From: Physcia stellaris
Taxonomy: Eukaryota; Ascomycota; Lecanoromycetes; Caliciales; Physciaceae
Direction: 5' to 3'
Assembly: GCA_018902385.1 (NCBI GenBank)
Contig: JABSSW010000005.1
Span: 248,001 to 312,000, forward strand
DNA: 64,000 nucleotides
Shown: piece by piece, positions 47,647 to 60,257 of the stretch
Layout: every line of letters begins with the position of its first letter
Position numbering within the stretch: the first letter of the stretch is position 1
The notes under the pieces: generated by a model
Seen by the model: only the letters and a program-made list of their open reading frames with translations
Databases searched by the model: none
What the model was told of the DNA's origin: nothing
Position numbers and translations under genes: made by a program

Positions 47647-48700
47647 TCACCATGAGAGCGTCATTTCACTCCATAATCTCTCGGGGCGCCTTGGTTTCTG
47701 ATCATGCCAAAGAGAGTCGTTGGTCATTCTCAGCCGCCAAGGGGAAGCCTGACTCTCATACATCGCAGCATCGAGGCGGGGATCTTGTGCATAAGCAGCC
47801 AGATCTTCCTTCGTAACCTGCGAGGCAGCCATGCAAAGCATTAAGCATCCTCGCCCGGCCCACGGCCGTACTATCCAGTCAATCATACGTCGCGTGCGGA
47901 GAGTCTGCCATACGTCTTGGTTTGACATTGCTCCGAACTCGGCATCCCACGAAGGTTTATATTTTGGCCATTTCAAATTGAGCCACATACTTGGAAGTGT
48001 TATTGACGGGCTACCCTCTCTTCCGAGCCTTGAGACACTGATCGGTGAACCCCAATACGATAAGGAACCAGTGGTAGCCTCCCATGACCCGGCTATTGAA
48101 TGATGGGGAAATGACTTTCGATACCATAACTGTGCGTATATCTTGATGTCTTTACTCAGCTCAGGTGAGTTCTTGATCGGATGACGGGCGAGTAACTGAA
48201 ACTTTTGTCTAGGGCTGCACCTGGATTGAAATCATGAGCAGCGAACGAAACAAGAAAAATAGAATTCAAAACTTACCACGAGCAATGCCGTGTCTTTGTA
48301 TGATCCATAAAAGCCAGCGACGATAATTAGGAAGCCTTTCCATCACAGGCATCATCAAGAAGGGCGCAGCGGACTGGCAATTTACCCTTGTACGGCATGT
48401 TGGGCAAGTCTTTGCTCTAGCCAGCCATAATCGAAGACAAATATGGCCATAAAAATGGCCGCATGCCAGCCGCACCGGCTTCTCAATCCCTAGAAGATCA
48501 TTATGGGATGCCGCAGAACCATACTGTGATTCACAAATATGACATGAATGATCGTGCTCGTCCACAGGTAGGTCGCTGTATGGTATTGTAGAACGTTCGA
48601 TGAATTCGTCACACAGACTGCCCTGAGCGGGAATTCGAGTGAGTACTTTAGATAGGTCTTCCTGGGTCCGGAACCCAATATCGAATATGAATTTGGACAT
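47647..48700 (-). CDS. RING-finger protein
   Basis: Exon 1 (48700-48277) encodes a RING-type zinc finger: CHIC at about residue 53, then LACGHFYGHICLRLWL and CPTC. This is the CGHxxGxxC variety frequent in fungal RING proteins, suggesting an E3 ubiquitin ligase. Donor GTAAGT at 48,276 and acceptor TCCAG at 48,221 give a 56-base intron. The simple splice ends after 21 more codons (stop at 48,156). A second minus-strand frame is open without a stop from about 48,220 to 47,647, close to 190 codons. It has coding character (for example WDAEFGAMSNQDVWQTLRTR), so the true protein probably continues there through another splice or across an indel. That C-terminal part is not recognised. Confidence 0.6.
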
Positions 48701-49337
48701 GATATCGTATCAAAGGCGTTTTGTCTCTGTTGGGCCAGGATTGGCCTCCAAGACCTGGACAGTGCTTCTGAGTCGAACAGAGGGAGTTCGAGTTAGTGAC
48801 TGGTTCAGGTATAGTTTGCAGACTTTAGCTGCTAAATGTTGGCTAATATATAATTGAAATATTGTAGTATGAGGCCTTGAACGAATGTGACATTCTGAAA
48901 GTGACTTGTGATGTGTTGGAAAGAAAAATGCTAAAGATCAGCTGATCGACTTGCTATCCTGTGTTGTCATACTATGCTATGTGAAATGTGTCAGACGAAG
49001 TTTGTACATAGAACAACTCCAGATAGCCGGATCCATCATCGAACGCCGATTAGGGATCCATGGGCCAGGCATGTAATATATCCTGACTGTGGCTGATATT
49101 GACAGCGACTGAGACCCACAAGTCATCGAGATGGACCAACTATTCCATATTGTTCCTAGAATAGTAGGGGGCATGGTGCAAAGTCTTGCATTCAGTTTTC
49201 TCATCTAGGCCCCTGAATCAGTTGGTCACTCTAATGACGGTCTCGAAGCAGTTTGGTCAATATGAGATTAAGTGCAGAGAGAACAATGTGGACACTTTTG
49301 ATTATCATATGCATTGGAAATGAAGGTACTGTCGGTT
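48701..49337. other. Intergenic
   Basis: About 640 bases between the SET-domain gene's stop and the RING gene's start. It holds the RING gene promoter. Nothing else is seen. Confidence 0.4.
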
Positions 49338-51015
49338 TTACTTATCTAGTTTCCAATTCCCTTCTCGTCTTGCCAGATTCTTCAGTTTGGAACTCGAGTA
49401 TTTGCAGTTCGGCTGACCACAAAGGCAGAATTGTTCCACTTCGCCTGGAACAAGCGTTAGCCAGTACCCAGGGCCATAATCGATTGTCAGCTCCGAGAAG
49501 GCCTCTATATCACGCTCCGCTACAACCATGACCCGGTACCTTTCTCCTATAGCCATGGTCTCGAAGCTCAGCGAGGCTGAACATGAGTGATTTATGAACC
49601 TTGTCCAGTTCCCTTTTATCAACGCACTGATCTCTCCGAACTCATTTCTACTATCGGCGCCAGGGGGGTGAAACGACACTGAATAAACATGATCCTCGTT
49701 TGTCACGGGAAGGATTTGTCCAACGTACTCCTCGAGAATGTCGCCACGATATATTTTCTCGAGTGTGCGGACTCCAATGCCCTTTCCCGGGTACTGCCGT
49801 AATTCGACCAGAGGATGGCTGACTACATTGCTTGAAAAAGGGTGGCAATTACATCTTCGGTGTCGACAAAGATGACACAGTTCGTCTGCGTGGTTTCTCA
49901 AAGTCGGGTCTGAAGGGTATGCTCTGTTTTCTGGCCAATTGCGTGGTCGAGCTGGACCTATGAAGTCTTCTGGCCTGTATGTAGATTCGGAGATGTTGCT
50001 ACGAACATATCCTTGGCATCGAGGAAGACGTATGTTTTGATGAATTGCCATAGGAACGAAGACTTCATGAGGGTGGCGAAAATAAAAGTATGGCCATTTT
50101 TCTCCCAGAGCAATTCGAGCAAGGCGACTGTTTGGATGAATAGATTGGTATTCGAGGGCTGCAGTCCAGTCAAGTCCTCGAGATTTGGCAAATATCTCGA
50201 GACTATCAGCGTTTTCGTTAATATCAGCTTCTAAACACGCCCAGTCACGGTCGTTCAAATGACGACACGCTTCGCGAAAAGACATTGAGTGTGCCAAAAT
50301 GCACAACATCATGAGACCATGATGGCGAGCGAATTCGCCGTACCGTTCGCATTGACGTTTCATGGTACGGATTAGGAAAAGGTGGCGATGTAAATCATCC
50401 GAACCAGAGCAGAAGGAATTGAATATATCGTTCAAGGTGTTTTGAGGATGATTGTCTTTGATTTCAAACCAAAGGTGAGCAAAATCTTTGACACATCAGT
50501 TTTAACATCAATCCCACAGAAATTGAAGACTAACCGATGACTTCGTACGTATTCGACAAATCAAGCTTTAGGGTAGAACGAATAAAGCCGCTAGTGCTGG
50601 TCATTTGGTCGACCGTGTTCAAAGCTCTGGACTGGGCCTCGTCGAACGAAGGGGCTGAAGCTATCTGTATGTCATGGTATATATTTGACAAGAGTGCTGT
50701 CAAAAAGTCTGACTCCAACGATGGATCAGAGGATGGCGAAGAAGGTTGAGAAAGGGAGTTCGTGGGCGGAGAAGATCCAGGTGATGGAGGTGGAGGCGAT
50801 AAAGAAGAGGATGTATGCATAGAATGCGTACTGGAAGAGAATGACCTTGAGGACTTACGCTCCTGATGGTGGTGAGACTGGTTCAATGATGATTTGACAC
50901 GCAGGCTGGCCCCGACTTTGGACCTTGTATAATATTTACTTTGTTTGTTAGAATGCTTGGAAATTCCTGAATATATAGAGCTTCGGCTGGCGAAGTCCGG
51001 CTTCGGCGGAGCCAT
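49338..51015 (-). CDS. SET-domain protein (lysine methyltransferase-like)
   Basis: Two exons, 51015-50535 and 50485-49338, with a 49-base intron (donor GTTAGT, acceptor CAAAG) in phase, give 542 residues. The N-terminal 110 residues are Ser/Pro/His-rich and disordered. The SET domain lies at about 385-505. It has GKGIGVRTLEKIYRGDILEE at its start, the NHSC motif (FINHSC, ~457-462) for S-adenosylmethionine binding and the ELTIDYG motif (~492-498). A post-SET-like CLCGQPNC cluster follows at ~514-521. A short Cys cluster (CHLCRHRRCNC, ~364-374) precedes the SET domain and may be a reduced pre-SET. It is expected to methylate lysine in histones or other proteins; the target cannot be inferred. 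Confidence 0.85.
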
Positions 51016-51600
51016 TCTCTATTGAAGAAGACCTGGTGCTGGAAGTTTAATTGGTACAATGTTCGATGCGATATCCAGGTTCTGCAGTTCGAGACCGAGT
51101 TTCAAGCTGATCTCATCTAGCCCTCGGCGGCCGGAGCCTGTATTTTTGCAATTATTGATGAACGAAATCCTCCCTTTGACTAGCCAGAGTTCTACAGGAT
51201 TCGAAGATTAAGTTTGGGAATAGAGAATTAAACGGTTGTTCTCGTGGCAAATTGGGCACGTGAGAGGAACGAAAGCGACCACCAGAAGCAATACTAATGA
51301 GATCAACTTGCCCAGGCTACACCCATGACATTATGAAGATCAAAGCCATACCTCTGGGCTATCGGTGACTTTCAAAGGCGGACTCGGCATCTTGGTCATT
51401 GTTGCGTACAATAGCTCTACTATAGACATTGATGTGGCGCTTGGCTTCAGACAAAAGTCTTTATACGTAGCGTAGACTAAGGGCGGATGTGCTTTAGGAA
51501 CATGTAGGAAGAAGTGCTCAATAAAGCTGTCCATTAGCGACCGCTACGCGTGAGTAATGAGTACATGTAACTCAGTGGATGTTACAGGGAATGCCACCAG
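51016..51600 (-). other. Upstream region of the SET gene with unresolved coding-like segments
   Basis: Two coding-like minus-strand segments lie here. An ATG-led one at 51534-51353 (MDSFIEHFFLHVPKAHPPL) ends at a possible GTATGG donor. A second at about 51,200-51,019 (LWLVKGRISFINNCKN, LKLGLELQNLDIA) is in the same frame as the SET protein, but a TAG lies two codons before the SET ATG. No phase-compatible splice joins them. They may be a decayed or alternative 5' part, or leader sequence. Confidence 0.3.
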
Positions 51601-52449
51601 ATTGACAAGCGAAGCTGATGCAATATAGTCATTCTAGCTCGTGATGTCAGCTCTGATAGTGTATTCGAAGCTATCGTTTGTACCGAGTTTCATCTTGATC
51701 TGCAGACAAAGAAAGCAGCTGCTTTGTGGACCAGCGACAAGCCAACGACGCGTCGACGTCATTGTTCGGCCAGTCTACGGAGTACTTCTCGATTTCGAAA
51801 CGCTTGCGAATGCTTGGCTTTTTTTTTTTCTCATCTATCTCGCATCGCCCGCCTCTCATCAAAAATAATCTCACAAATCTAACTCTGACTTCGGAATTCC
51901 GTTGATCAATGAGTCAGATTTTATTATTTTGATGAAAAATTGACTTTTGAAATATATTTTTGCTACATTGTGATCGCATCGATTCATAAAATGATTGTTG
52001 TTATTTTTGAACAGTTTGAAAACGTCGTTGTTGAGTTTTGTTGTGTTGAAAGTTGAACGTTGAAGAGAATATTGAGATAAAAAAAAAAAAAGTCAAGCAT
52101 TCGCAAGCGTTTCGAAATCAAGAAACCAAGCTTTTCTTATTTCTTTTCTTGGGATCTTTTTCTGATTGGATGGCAAGCGAGCTCCGATATGCGATAAGCC
52201 CAAAGAGGCAAGTCCGGGCTTGGCCGATCGGCAGCTCCTTTGAGCATACGAGATCCTGCAGCTACACTACTACTACTGCTCGCACAAGTTTCCATCTTGC
52301 AACAGTCCTGAGCATGGATGCTTTGGCCACAAAAGCAACAACATCTTCAGAATCCCAAGCTTTGGAGGGTATCAATATCTCTCAAGTCCGCCAATGTGGG
52401 GTTCTTTGCTTGACCAACCCTCTCTCAACCGCCCTGCAGACGACTCGTG
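51601..52449. other. Intergenic with AT-rich stretch
   Basis: About 51,900-52,090 is AT-rich and contains a run of 13 A, and it may be a small, partly mutated repeat remnant. It also serves as the promoter region of the MFS gene. A plus-strand open frame (52,053-52,487) has no ATG-led features and is not called. Confidence 0.4.
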
Positions 52450-54235
52450 ATGGGTCGTCCGGGGCTGCCTGTCAGCCAACATCGTAAATCCTCCACTGTT
52501 CACTATCAAACCTTTCCAACTCCTCCTCCCAAGTCCAAGGGACAGCCACCCTCACTTTCTCCTCCTTCGTCAAGCGGCAGCCGCCACCATGGTGGCAGCA
52601 ATTCAAGCAGCTCCAACCGCGGCGAAACCCCCCTCCCAAAGAAGCAGCTCGCTATCCTGGCTGTCATCGCCCTTTCGGAGCAGACCGCCTTGAACTCCAT
52701 CAGTCCATACCTGCCCCAAATGGTGTCATCCTTCCCTGATGTCAAGATCGGACAAGTGGGGCTTTATGTTGGCCTAATAGCATCCGCATTTGCCTTGGCA
52801 CAATTCACAACAAATTTCTTCTGGGGTTGGTTGTCGGATCGCATAGGGAGAAAGCCAATAGTCCTCCTCGGCACTTTCTTCACCGCTGTGGGGCTTGTTG
52901 CGTTCGGATTTTGCAGGACACTTTGGCAAGCAGTGCTGGTGCAGGCTTTCATAGGCCTATTTAATGGCAACCAGGGCATCATTTCCACCTGCTTGGGGGA
53001 GGTTACCGATCGTACCAACCAGTCCCGGGCTTTTGTTTACTTGCCGGTCATATACGGGTTGGGAGGCATCACGGGCCCCGTTCTCGGAGGTGTACTGGTA
53101 GCCAAGGGAGCAATGCCTACCAGCGACAATCCATATCCTTTCCTACCGCCAAATTTGCTTTCAGCGGGTATTCTATTAGTCGATATGATCTTGAGCATGT
53201 TCTTCCTAGAAGAAAGCTTGGAAGAAGCCAAGGATCTACCTCCTCTCGGGACGCGGGTTGCGAGTTTGTTTGCGTGGGTCTGGCAATTCGCAAGCTCCAG
53301 CCGACCAACATACACCAAGACCAAGGACGATTCACCCTTGTTACATAACGGGGACTCGGCTGCTGATTATGGCGAAGATGAAGAGTCGGGTGGGGCGTCT
53401 CATGGTGCTCGACCTACATTACTTCCACGCAACGATGTCGAACTCTCGAGAAAAGTAATCTTCTGCCGGGACACAATATGTATTCTAGCGTCATTTATGA
53501 TCTTTCAAATCGCCAACATCTCATACAACTCGCTCTACCCCATTTTCGGAGCAGCGAAGCCACCCATCGGACGTAATTTGTCGCCGGAGGAGATTGGGGT
53601 TACCATAGGTTTTGCTGGAGGGGTCACAATTGTCTTCCAGATCGGCATCTTTGGTAAACTGCGGGGGAAAATGGGTAATCGAGTCACATACAGAGTGTGC
53701 ATGGGTATCATGGTCCTGGCCTACCTCCTGACACCTTGGGTTGGATACAAAGATGCACGCAAAGGAGACGGCGGTATGTCGAGTGGGAAAAAGTGGCTTT
53801 ACGTCGAGCTTTGCATTATCTTGTTGATTCGTGCCGTGGGGGCCGTGGGTTGCTTGACAAGCGCACTGCTTTTGGTAAGCACTGTCACGACAAGAACACG
53901 CCTTTCAACTCACAGTGTCATTCTAGATAACCAACTCCGCCCCTAATCACTCGGTCCTCGGCACGTTGAACGGTCTTGCCCAAACCCTGTCCGCTGCTGG
54001 CCGTACCATTGGACCTTTCCTAGCCGGTGGACTGTTCTCACTCTCAACGCATGTCCATCCCAAGGGCGAAGCTCTTGCGTTCGGCGTCTTTGGAGCAGTA
54101 ACATTCATCGGCTTCCTCACGAGCTTCGGCATTCGTGATCCAAGCTTGGAGGCTCAAGACCGGGATGAAGACGAAGGAAGTCAGGGCGATGATGATGAGG
54201 ACAACGAAGATGATGATATCGAGCGGCGTGAATAA
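52450..54235 (+). CDS. Major facilitator superfamily transporter
   Basis: Exons 52450-53874 and 53927-54235, with a 52-base intron (donor GTAAGC, acceptor TTCTAG) in phase, give 577 residues. The first 63 residues are a Ser/Pro-rich cytosolic tail. The MFS motif A, GWLSDRIGRKP, is at 126-136 between helices 2 and 3. A proline/glycine-rich motif C-like stretch (GGITGPVLGGVL) follows in helix 5. The large acidic central loop falls near residues 275-340, and the C-terminal tail is strongly acidic (DEDEGSQGDDDEDNEDDD). The sequence style matches the fungal and plant ZIFL-like drug:proton antiporter group. It probably exports small molecules across the plasma or vacuolar membrane. Confidence 0.9.
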
Positions 54236-54774
54236 TAGGAGGGACATACTTTGTATTGTAAAGGCAAAATCTGGGTTCGGAAAGAGCGAAGGCGTAGGAG
54301 GCGCCATGTGATGCTCATGGTCTTGGTGGAGCTTAGCTATGGACAGATAGGAGGACCATACAGTGAGTGTCTGCTTTACATGTTGATACCCGGCAGCTTG
54401 GCATGGCTGTAAGCTTCGCGATTTGTGCCATACAATGTAGTGATGAAACATGCGTGGAAGCTTTTGGCATTTCCCAGATCCATTTCTTGACTTGATACTT
54501 AAAGATAGCAAGAATTCTCTCGACCAATTTGATGTGGCCACGATGTATGAAGGTAAGGCACAGAGAAAGATCCTAATGAGGATGTGGACCTACTTAGTAC
54601 TATGCTCACCCGAACAATGGAAAACACTTCGTGGACTATTGACGAAGCAAGATGTCGACTGGGGAAAGAAGTCGGTGTCAAGGCAGGACACGATAACACT
54701 TCATCCATCTCACACTCATAGTGCTCACTCACCTCAAATCTAGCAACCCTGTCCATCCAGAGTGCGTCGCATCA
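54236..54774. other. Intergenic
   Basis: About 540 bases between two plus-strand genes. It contains the promoter of the downstream gene. No separate gene is supported. Confidence 0.4.
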
Positions 54775-56623
54775 ATGATCTATCTGCCTCCATTACGCCG
54801 CCTTCTACTACCTGCCATCCTTCTTCTGGCCCTTATCGTCTTCTATCGCTCTCACCTGCAAGGCCATGCCTTTCCGCCACTGATTCTTCATCCATCGCCT
54901 GCTCCACCAGAGGGCATCCACCGGTCAATTGCCAACCTCAAGACTCATTCTCTACCCATCTTCAATGCAACTCACAATCACCTATCTCCTCCGAAACAGT
55001 ACTACTACAGCGACACCAAGGCAACAAACAAGACCCTCGCCGATACGCTGACGTCGCCTCTGCTCAACCCAGCTCTTGACGTCCTATTCAAGTGTGCTTC
55101 GGAACCAAACAAGTACACGGGCCATGTCCGTCTTCCAAACATCGTCCAGAACATCTCACAAATACAAGCGGGCTCAAAGTCCGACGGTCGAGTGTTCTGG
55201 AATCCAACAATCATCTCCTTACCTTACTGGTCCAAGAATCAATACCTCGTTGTCAGCCGCATAGTCACGGACGGAAATCATCAAGAGAATGTACTCTGCG
55301 AAGCCAATGTTTGCTACGTTGGTTCAGGAAAGGATGCAAGACCTGGAGAGAAGCCATGCACCGAGGACGATCTTCTCCACGTTGGTCCCGCTGGTGGTAT
55401 GAGATGCGTGACGCCTGTCACAACCCTCAGTGTACCACCGACACCAGCAGAGCACTGCGAAGGCAAATTCAACAGCTATGTTGACATTCCCGGCTTTCAC
55501 GATCCTCGCATTTTTTGGAGTGGAAGAGGCGAGCCATTGATGATGGTCAACACCCAGTTAGTCCCCCCTCCGTTGTCTTCCCCATATTGTCTCCTCTCCG
55601 CCGGTCCAAGCTGACATCCTCCTCTACTCGATAGATCCCGCTACGCTTGCTTCGGCCTCTGGCTCATCGACCTCCGCACCCTCCATCCACCCCTCTCCCA
55701 TCTTCTCACGATCTCCCCCACGCGACCCTCCCTTGGCCCCCTAAAATCCTACGCCTCCCTCACCGAACTGACTCGAAATCCACCCTCGACACGCTCCCCA
55801 ATCGAGAAAAATTGGATGCTTTTCTTTCCCTCCACTGGCGAATCTTACATTCACTACGACCTTTCCGGTCCCCGCTCAGGCCGCACCTTCGCAAAACTCC
55901 TAGGCAACGGTCTTACCACCTCCAACCTCACGGACCCGCTAGAGCAGCCGTGCCTACGGAATTTCGACAAAGAAGAAAAGGACGAGAAGAAGAAAGGCGG
56001 GACCTTCCATCAGGCCACCAACTCTCTGCGCCTAATCCTCTGCAACAGAAAAGACAAAGACACCGAAAAAGGATGCAAACCAACGGAGCAAAACACAGTC
56101 TTCTTCGCCCTCATCCACCGCAAATTCCCCAACTTCCTCAAACTCCCCCTCCGCTACGAGCGCTACTTCATCGTCTGGTCCGCCTCCCCGCCCTTCGCCA
56201 TGCTCGGCGTCTCCAAACACCCCCTCCTGATGGCCAACGAGACCGCCTCGGGGTGGACCCAGAGCCAGAACTGGGACGACGACCCCACCAACCGCAAACG
56301 CGTCGCTGGCACCAAAAAGCTGCAACAGGTCGAAAATATCGGCGCCTTCAAGAATCGGGATGGGGGTAAGGGGGTGGTGAAGAATGCGACGGAACCGTAT
56401 GGGGGCAAGGGCTATTGGGCGTATTTCACGTATACGGTTAGTATCAGCTATGCGTGGGGGCGCGGGGGATGAGGTTGGGGATAAGAATGTCGGGTATTTG
56501 GATGATGAGGTTGTGTTGGGGATTGGGGTTGATGATTTGGGGCAGGGGTTCGCGAGGGTCAAGGCGGGGGATTTGGTGGCTTGTTTGAGGGCTTGTCCTG
56601 GGAGGGGGATGGGGGAGGGGTAA
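54775..56623 (+). CDS. Large type II membrane or secretory-pathway protein, fungal family of unknown function
   Basis: Exon 1 (54775-55556) begins MIYLPPLRRLLLPAILLLAL, a signal anchor. A 78-base intron (donor GTTAGT, acceptor CGATAG) leads to exon 2 from 55635. The lumenal part has many Asn glycosylation sites and conserved-looking blocks: FWNPTIISLPYW, GFHDPRIFWSGRGEPLMMVN, IEKNWMLFF and RYFIVWSASPPF. Repeats of short Trp/Phe strands with D-P-R-I suggest a beta-propeller-like glycan-active fold, but this is inference. Near the end either a 49-base intron (56,437-56,485) or a one-base slip in the G-run at about 56,463-56,468 is needed to reach the last segment (VGYLDDEVVLGIGVDD, CLRACPG). 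With the intron the protein has 573 residues. It may be a glycosyltransferase-type enzyme; I do not know its activity. Confidence 0.75.
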
Positions 56624-57520
56624 TGAAGAGACGAAGATGGAAAGTGAACGCCGTCGGTAGGAATTGTTCTGTGGTTGTGTAAATGTCCCTGCAGGTACCT
56701 TAGATAATTCATTGCTGGCTTGTACGAGATGAAGGCTATAGCTGTTGCACTTCTTTCACCATACCTTTTCCCTTTCATAAATGTCAAGGGTTACCCGTCT
56801 CTAGAACTCAGAACATCCTCATGGTTTAAATGAAGTTTATCAACTTGCCCTATTTCCCAAGTGGTTCTGTCAGATAAGTATCCGGTTCTTCGTATATGAG
56901 CCAAGTAAGTTAGCTAGAGATAAGAGCCCGGGAAGATTGATGGACTGGCTGTGGAGGGAAATAGATAGTATGGATGGGTGGTATCTCTACTTCTGCTTTT
57001 TTTTTTTTTTCTTTTTTTCTTTGGTATATATGGGGAAGCGGTGTCTCGAATACTGCATACTGTCGACTTAGGATGATGCGCTACCTAGGATAGTTCTCGT
57101 AGAACTCCCCTGGACAATTCTCCGATCAGATCTAGGTTTCTGGTTTCGGTAGGCAGTATCCAAGTACCCCCTACTAAATTAGCTCTATGATCCAACCCCT
57201 ATATTCTATTATGATTACGGGACAGCAGCTATGAGATCGGGAGGAAGGGGAAGAGTATCATCCACAAAGCAGGATGGAGCCAGATCATATCATCATCCTC
57301 CCTCCTCCCCCTCTCCCCAAACAGCGTTGCTAGATCCGAGATGAATGTCTCCTGCCTAAACGTCATTTTGTACAAATCCGACATAGGTAATGGAGGTATC
57401 ATAGAAGGTGGGATAGGACTGGGAAGGAGTAGGCAGGAGTAGGTGTAGCAGGAAGGGGTAGGGAGGGAGGCAATAGGACACCCCGCTATGATAACGCATC
57501 CCACGACTCTCTTATATACA
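56624..57520. other. Intergenic
   Basis: Contains a T-rich tract at about 56,998-57,021 and TA-rich stretches. The open frame at 57,229-57,504 (minus) is Pro/Ser-rich and has no support. Confidence 0.4.
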
Positions 57521-57904
57521 GGGACGATTATGGTGTTCGTTTCATCACTGGCCTCAACATCCGGAAGACGGGCAAATATGTGACGGACCGGGAGGCTTTG
57601 GAGCTGAGTGCCGATATCTGGGGGAAGGAGGGGATGGTTTTTCGGACTGGTGACCTTGCGAGTTGGCTACTGTGATAGACCACCGAGAATGCGAAGAACT
57701 GGAATCGAAGGGCGGGAATCAGGCGACTGGAGCTTTGGCAATTATGATTTGGAAGCAAGGAGGCCTTTGAAAATAGTACTGAAAGGGTTAGTTGATAAAC
57801 CATTCGGATACCCAATTCTTACCAGAGAAGTGGAGAAAAAGGTCGAGGAGGCCAAAAGTGTATTCGAGACTGTACGTGTGATCTCGAAGAAATGGCAAAG
57901 CTAG
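57521..57904 (+). pseudogene. Coding remnant of unknown function
   Basis: Two neighbouring plus-strand frames look coding: 57,522-57,676 (DDYGVRFITGLNIRKTGKYV, then ADIWGKEGMVFRTGDLASW) and 57,675-57,904 (PLKIVLKGLVDKPFGYPIL, EEAKSVFETVRVISKKW). They abut with a frame change and no workable intron. An acceptor-like ATACAG precedes the first. It is probably the tail of a decayed gene. I do not recognise the family. Confidence 0.35.
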
Positions 57905-60257
57905 GGATCAATCCCCTTTGTGCTCTCCTTTCAGGTCCTCTGACGCTTCCAGGCAACACAAGACTCATTTTCTGTTCTTTTCAATCAATAAAAGATGACG
58001 AACGCTGTTTCAAACCCTCAAGAAATTGATACTTTTACAACAATCGATGGCCATCGCTCCGCACTCCGATAGGCGATTATGGGGAGGGCTGCACAGCGAT
58101 CTAAAGGCGTCTGTAGAGCGGCCGACTCGATCTTAGATCCTGACCTTGGGTACTGGGACGTCGACATGATTAGAGATTTTGCTGCTTTGGAAGAGATGTG
58201 CACAGAGTTTGTAGTTGATGGGATAGCCTGTGAATTGAACTCAGGGGCCAGAAGTGAGGACATAGCTTATCTCGGAGTACAGATAGCGTGCACAGGATAC
58301 GGAGCCCGAGGATAGCAGCTTGTTGACACCACGGTCATCATGAATACGAACGATAATCAGGAGTGGGCATAGCTCGTTGCTAGGCCAGTCCATTTATATT
58401 CTATCGTCGTCCTTCGATCATGTAGCACAATTCTTGTCTTTTTCTTCTAAGTACCTTGAGTTGCGCGCTGTCAGCTTGATGCTGTAGGTACGAGGCAAGA
58501 CGATCGTAGACACAGCGCAAGGCTGCATATATGCTGCGTGGACCACTCTAAACAGCGCACAGGGTTGCCGCGGGCGCAAAGCATGCTCCGCATCGAGGTT
58601 ATTGTAAGGAATCCAGTCAACCTTGACAATTTTTACATACAGAATGGCGTAGGAACCGGGAACACATAGGTAGGTACGAAGATCGGGATAATGAAGAGAG
58701 ATGTCAACACTTAGTGAAAACCCGAAAGGCGATATTAATTGTGCAGCGTGGATGACCCATATCTGCCCGGAGTAGCAACTCGCCCTGGACAAAATGGAGC
58801 GCCGAAACCTGAATGGACACACGCTTTGCCGAGTTGGGGAAAAACAGTTTTTTCAAAGCCACATTCCGTGTGCATATTGTCTACGATCCGAAGTCGAGCA
58901 ATCCTGATTTCATCAATGATCGTCTCATTCCTACCCCATCTTTCTTCCGAGGCGAGTGTAGCTGGACTGATTGGGCTTCTGTCTGCAGCGTAGTAATCAG
59001 TACGTGGCGGTAAGAGGTTCCTCTGTTATCTCCCGCTACTTTGTCTCCACTCAAGGATCCAGCGTCATGGCCCATTCGGTTGCATTGGGTCACTATTGAC
59101 TTTCAAGGGCGGCGTCGGATCGCTGATCATTGATATATCGCCGTCATGGTTCTGTATGAGGGAGTGGCCAGGTATTGCAGGCCATGTCAGCATCCAGAAT
59201 CTGGCTTTGGTATGTAGATCAAGCTGTTTGGATGAGGACCGACTTGGTGGCTACACCTTCCAGCGGCTCCATTCTTCCTGTCATAACAACATGGTTATGG
59301 GGTCGATGAAAGAGACATGGTATCTTCAATGCAATGTGCCTCGTCGACGTAAGCGACCTCCTGAGACGCCCATCCACATCAAGATCCGAGCGTCTTGGGT
59401 ATGAGAAGTATATTCCTCCCCATCAATCCCCAAGCCATCCGCCAGCGCAGGAAAGCCTGTATTCACTCTTGCTCAAAGCCAGTATGCCATCGAATGCCGC
59501 AAGTCGGAAACCACCATCTCGAGCCATCCACATATCATAGACCCACGAGGTAGCCAATCTCCTAGTCCTCGATTCTAGCTCCCAAGGATGAGCAAGCTCG
59601 AGACGTCATGATCACCCTAGCGTAGTCGTCAGCTACTCTCTGGATACAGACGCGGTTCAACAATCACCATACTCCAGAGGAAGCTATACCGAGCAAACAC
59701 CACTCGCGATCCCCCATCCCACATCTCCATGGGATCACCACGCGTAGCTTGACGCGTCGTGGATCCGGCTATACTCGGGCGGCGAGCAGCTGGACAGCAC
59801 GGCCCTACAACGCGTCGTCCAACCCATGTAAGACTCGTTGACGATACCATCGCTGCTAGTCAAGTCATCTTCATGCCGTCATCCGAGACCCATTATCGCG
59901 TGTGAACTGAAGGGGACTTCAGAGCGGAGGGAAGAGCTTTGCGGAGAAGGCCAGGCAGCTTTGGGAAAGCAAGGCGCTGGGCCATCGTGGTTGGGGAGCT
60001 TTGAGTGCATGGTGGTCTGAGATCCACCGAGCAGGGCATGGTGGATATGGAGCTTGGGGAAGCGCGCTAGTGGGGAGGCTAGCGGCTTGAGGCACGTTTT
60101 ACCGTAGGATATATAGAATTTAGCTGCGTATAGGCCAAAGGAGGAGGAATTCAGCATCTTCCGGGGTGCAGTGTTGGAATAGGTCTGTGGGGTTTTCGAA
60201 GAATTCAAGTCCATGAGCTTTCCTTGGCTTGCCATAATAAAATTGGTGGTGTTTGTA
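57905..60257. other. Degraded region without a supported gene
   Basis: Several plus-strand stretches look like old coding sequence (58,079-58,315; 58,813-59,013; 59,096-59,404). Each is short, and they lie in different frames with stops between them. A minus-strand frame at 59,879-60,271 overlaps the MITE terminus and is not credible. Confidence 0.35.

Noticed and set aside
57229-57504. 91-codon minus-strand open frame
   Set aside because: No domain and a low-complexity Pro/Ser/Leu start. It is in a stretch without other coding evidence.
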